This document shows positions 61,939 to 64,000 of a stretch of 64,000 nt of DNA, piece after piece (positions within the stretch are counted from its first letter, which is position 1; every line of letters begins with the position of its first letter). Source of the DNA: Alphaproteobacteria bacterium (lineage in GTDB: Bacteria > Pseudomonadota > Alphaproteobacteria > Micropepsales > Micropepsaceae); NCBI GenBank assembly GCA_019245415.1, contig JAFARO010000003.1, positions 248,001-312,000 of the forward strand, written 5' to 3'. Position numbers and translations under genes: made by a program. Under the pieces are notes generated by a model. That model was not told the origin of the DNA. It searched no databases and saw nothing but the letters and a program-made list of their open reading frames with translations.

Positions 61939-63071
61939 TATGCGGCCTCCCGCGCCGGCGCGCGCGCCACAAGGCGGCGAAGCGCTGCGATCGCCGCGTC
62001 GACATCGGCCTGCGTCGAGTTCCAGCCGAAGCTGACGCGCAAGGCGCAGCCCGCCAAGTCGTCGCTCACTCCCATCGCCTCGAGCACATGCGACGGCTTC
62101 ACCTTGCCGGAGGAGCAGGCGGCGCCGGAACTCACCATCACGCCATCGAGGTCGAGCGCGATCAGCGAGGTCTCGGCGGCGATATGCGGCAGCGCGAAGT
62201 TGGACGTGTTCGGCAAGCGCGCGGCGTCCTCGCCGAAAATCGTGACGCCAGGCACGATGCGCTTCAGCTCTTCCTCGAAGCGGTCGCGCAGGGTGCTGTC
62301 CAAAGGAACGCATGCGGCAGCCACCGCGCCGAAGCCTGCGATGCCGGCGACATTCTGCGTCCCGGCGCGCAGGCCGTGCTCCTGTCCGCCGCCCAGCATC
62401 TGGGGCGCCAGCGGAGCCGCGTCGTTGACGATCAAAGCGCCGACGCCTTGCGGCCCGCCGATCTTGTGCGCGGAGAGCGAAATGTAGTCGGCGGTAAAAT
62501 CCATTGCGCTCTTGCCGAACGCCTGCACCGCATCGACGAACAGCAGCGCCCCGGACTCGCGCGCCAGTGCGGCCGCGTCGGCCACCGGCTGAACCACGCC
62601 GGTTTCGTTGTTCGCGGCCATCAGCGCGATCAGCGCGCGGCCCTTGCCCTCGCGCAACATCGCGCGAATCGTGGCCACATCGGCGACACCGTTCTTGTCG
62701 ACGTGAACGCTTTGGAGACGCAGCCCCGGCGTCTGTTCCGCCAGCGCCTGCGCCGTCGCCAGAACGCTGTCGTGCTCGATGGCCGAGACGAAAAGGCGGG
62801 TGATGCGCTCGCCGCTCGCCGCAGCGCCTTCGACGGCGCCGCGCAAGGCCAGGGCGTTGGCTTCAGTGCCGCCGCCGGTGAAGATGACTTGGCCCGCTGG
62901 CGCACCGACGAGAGCCGAGACCTGGGCGCGGGCCCTGTCGAGCGCACCCCTGGCCGCGCGTCCGGCCGCATGGATCGAGGAGGGGTTGCCGGCAATCTCC
63001 AACGCACGTTCCATCGCGGCGCGTCCTTCGGGCCGCAGCGGCGACGTCGCATTGTGATCGAGATAGGCCAC
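61938..63071 (-). CDS. Cysteine desulfurase, IscS/NifS type
   Basis: 377 aa group I cysteine desulfurase. It has [31 protein letters not shown], the PLP lysine in [16 protein letters not shown] and the catalytic cysteine in [17 protein letters not shown] on the long mobile loop. The start is GTG 63071 ([10 protein letters not shown]), 13 bases after iscR. Having this enzyme together with SufS in one operon is an alphaproteobacterial arrangement. Confidence 0.94.
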
Positions 63072-63084
63072 GGGAAACTCTCTT

Positions 63085-63549
63085 TCAGGCTGCGGCGCGG
63101 TCGCTGTTGGCCGGCTCGGTGCGCGCGCGCCCCAGCACCCGCTTCTCGACGACGTCGGCAAGCGACACGGATGCCAGGAAGACATGGATCTGGCGCCCGA
63201 GTTCCTCCCAGAGATCGTGCGTGACGCAGCGCATCCCCGTGGTGGTGCAGCCCTTGGGGCTGCCGGTGCGGCAGCGCGTGGCGGAGATGGGCTCGTCGAC
63301 CGCGACGATGATATCGGCGACGCGGATGTCGGCCGCCGGCCGGCTGAGCCGGTAGCCGCCGCCCGGCCCGCGCACGCTGCGGACCAATCCGCCCCGCCGG
63401 AGCTTGGCGAAAAGCTGCTCCAAATAGGACAGCGAGATTTCCTGGCGCAACGCGATGTCGGCCAGCGATACCGGACGGCCCCCCGCCTCGTTGCCGGCCA
63501 GGTCGGCCATCGCCATCACGGCGTATCGTCCCTTGGTGCTGAGGCGCAT
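63085..63549 (-). CDS. iscR: Rrf2-family Fe-S-responsive regulator IscR
   Basis: 154 aa winged-helix regulator. The N-terminal MRLSTKGRYAVMAMADLA, the recognition region ISLSYLEQLFAKLRRGGLVRSVRGPGGGY in part, and the cluster-binding segment with Cys93, Cys101 and Cys108 followed by His111 (RCRTGSPKGC, RCVTHDLWEEL) fit IscR better than RirA or NsrR. First gene of the operon; a type-1 IscR box overlaps its promoter, so it should repress its own operon when loaded with 2Fe-2S. Confidence 0.93.
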   Translation of the reverse strand: MRLSTKGRYAVMAMADLAGNEAGGRPVSLADIALRQEISLSYLEQLFAKLRRGGLVRSVRGPGGGYRLSRPAADIRVADIIVAVDEPISATRCRTGSPKGCTTTGMRCVTHDLWEELGRQIHVFLASVSLADVVEKRVLGRARTEPANSDRAAA

Positions 63550-63645
63550 CGCTTAACTCCCGGTAGACATGCGCGTTTTCCTTGCTTTACAGGGGCCGCT
63601 TTGGTGTACAAGCACGCCCGCGCGCACGGTCCAAACCACCCTCCG

Positions 63646-63678
63646 GATATAGATTTCCCGAGTGCCATGGTCAAGTAT
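63646..63678 (-). promoter_or_regulatory. iscR-suf promoter overlapped by a type-1 IscR box
   Basis: On the minus strand TTGACC (63669-63674) and TATATC (63646-63651) are 17 nt apart. Overlapping the -35 and spacer, 63654-63678 matches the E. coli type-1 IscR consensus (ATA-S-TTGAC...ACTCGGG-A-) at 20 of 25 positions, counting degenerate positions: it starts ATACTTGACC and ends ACTCGGGAAAT. This is the site bound by 2Fe-2S IscR for repression. Confidence 0.8.
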
Positions 63679-63794
63679 TGAGCCGAACATGATCGAAAAG
63701 GTAGCCAAAGTCCTGCAAAAACTCGGCTTAATTGGTGTTGTAAAAAGCTCGGAATTGAGCGGCGAGGCCGGATTCGGGCGCAATGGGGAGATCC

Positions 63795-64000
63795 ATGCCT
63801 GACATTATCTTGCCCGGTTCGGCCGGCCGGATCGAGACCCGCTACCAGCGCCAGAAAGCCGTGGGCGCGCCGATGGCGCTCATCCTGCATCCCCATCCGC
63901 AGTTCGGTGGCACGATGAACAATCCGCTGGTCTACGACCTTTTCCACATGTTCCACGGGCTGGGCTGCACGGCGGTGCGTTTCAACTTCCGCGGGGTCGG
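63795..64000 (+). CDS. Alpha/beta hydrolase, 5' part only
   Basis: The first 68 residues are visible from ATG 63795 (GGGGAG six bases upstream): MPDIILPGSAGRIETRYQ, LILHPHPQFGGTMNN and TAVRFNFRGVG. The HPHP...GGTMNN and NFRGVG pair marks the dienelactone-hydrolase-like alpha/beta hydrolases that commonly sit divergent from iscR-suf in alphaproteobacteria (recollection). The catalytic residues lie beyond the window. Confidence 0.85.
   Translation, partial: MPDIILPGSAGRIETRYQRQKAVGAPMALILHPHPQFGGTMNNPLVYDLFHMFHGLGCTAVRFNFRGV

Overview
The window is a gene-dense, high-GC (roughly two-thirds G+C by eye) bacterial chromosome segment. Gene content and order point to an alphaproteobacterium: a 14-gene nuo operon with the alphaproteobacterial NuoE tail, tig-clpP-clpX-lon-hup in the classical order, an iscR-led suf operon with two cysteine desulfurases, glnB-glnA, a PleC/DivJ-like pair of histidine kinases, and an RpoH-type promoter. 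A Rhizomicrobium/Micropepsis- or Caulobacterales-like lineage is my guess; nothing in the sequence fixes the genus. No phage, insertion sequence, rRNA or CRISPR array is present, and no gap longer than 300 bases lacks a gene.

Layout. 1-14476 (minus strand): respiratory complex I, nuoA-nuoN, almost all junctions overlapping by 1-4 nt, with one extra unrecognised gene between nuoF and nuoG and a palindromic repeat between nuoI and nuoJ. 14505-17402: tRNA-Asp and tRNA-Val with clear promoters, an EF-hand lipoprotein, a DUF1345 membrane protein, a VOC protein, a small HTH protein and HU. 17588-23906: protein quality control (lon with an RpoH promoter, clpX, clpP, tig). 23933-24179: tRNA-Leu with its promoter and a structured repeat also found after tRNA-Asp. 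24254-27336: two adjacent paralogues of an unrecognised family, the best candidate here for an undescribed system. 27569-33576: a six-gene minus-strand cluster (acetyltransferases, NAD(P)HX repair, amidase, histidine phosphatase, thiolase-like). 33624-37226: NTF2-like secreted protein, aminotransferase, glnB-glnA with a strong terminator. 37262-39540: VapBC with a palindromic operator, and an unknown membrane protein. 39537-44570: two tandem histidine kinases and parE. 44586-47551: an alkaline-ceramidase-like protein coupled to an M28 peptidase. 47619-55878: DEAD-box helicase, small FPASDPP-motif protein, aldehyde dehydrogenase, diguanylate cyclase, crotonase-family enzyme, M13 metallopeptidase, secreted cyanovirin-N-like lectin. 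55889-63678: iscR-iscS-sufBCDS-sufU-sufT-sufA plus a TfoX-like gene, behind a promoter carrying a very good IscR type-1 box. 63795-64000: start of an alpha/beta hydrolase.

How it fits together. The Fe-S assembly operon at the right supplies the clusters that NuoB, NuoE, NuoF, NuoG and NuoI at the left consume. The Lon/ClpXP/trigger factor block handles protein folding and turnover; glnB-glnA controls nitrogen assimilation. The lineage-specific material is concentrated in the 24.2-27.3 kb paralogue pair, the 38-39.5 kb membrane protein and the 44.6-47.6 kb ceramidase/peptidase pair.
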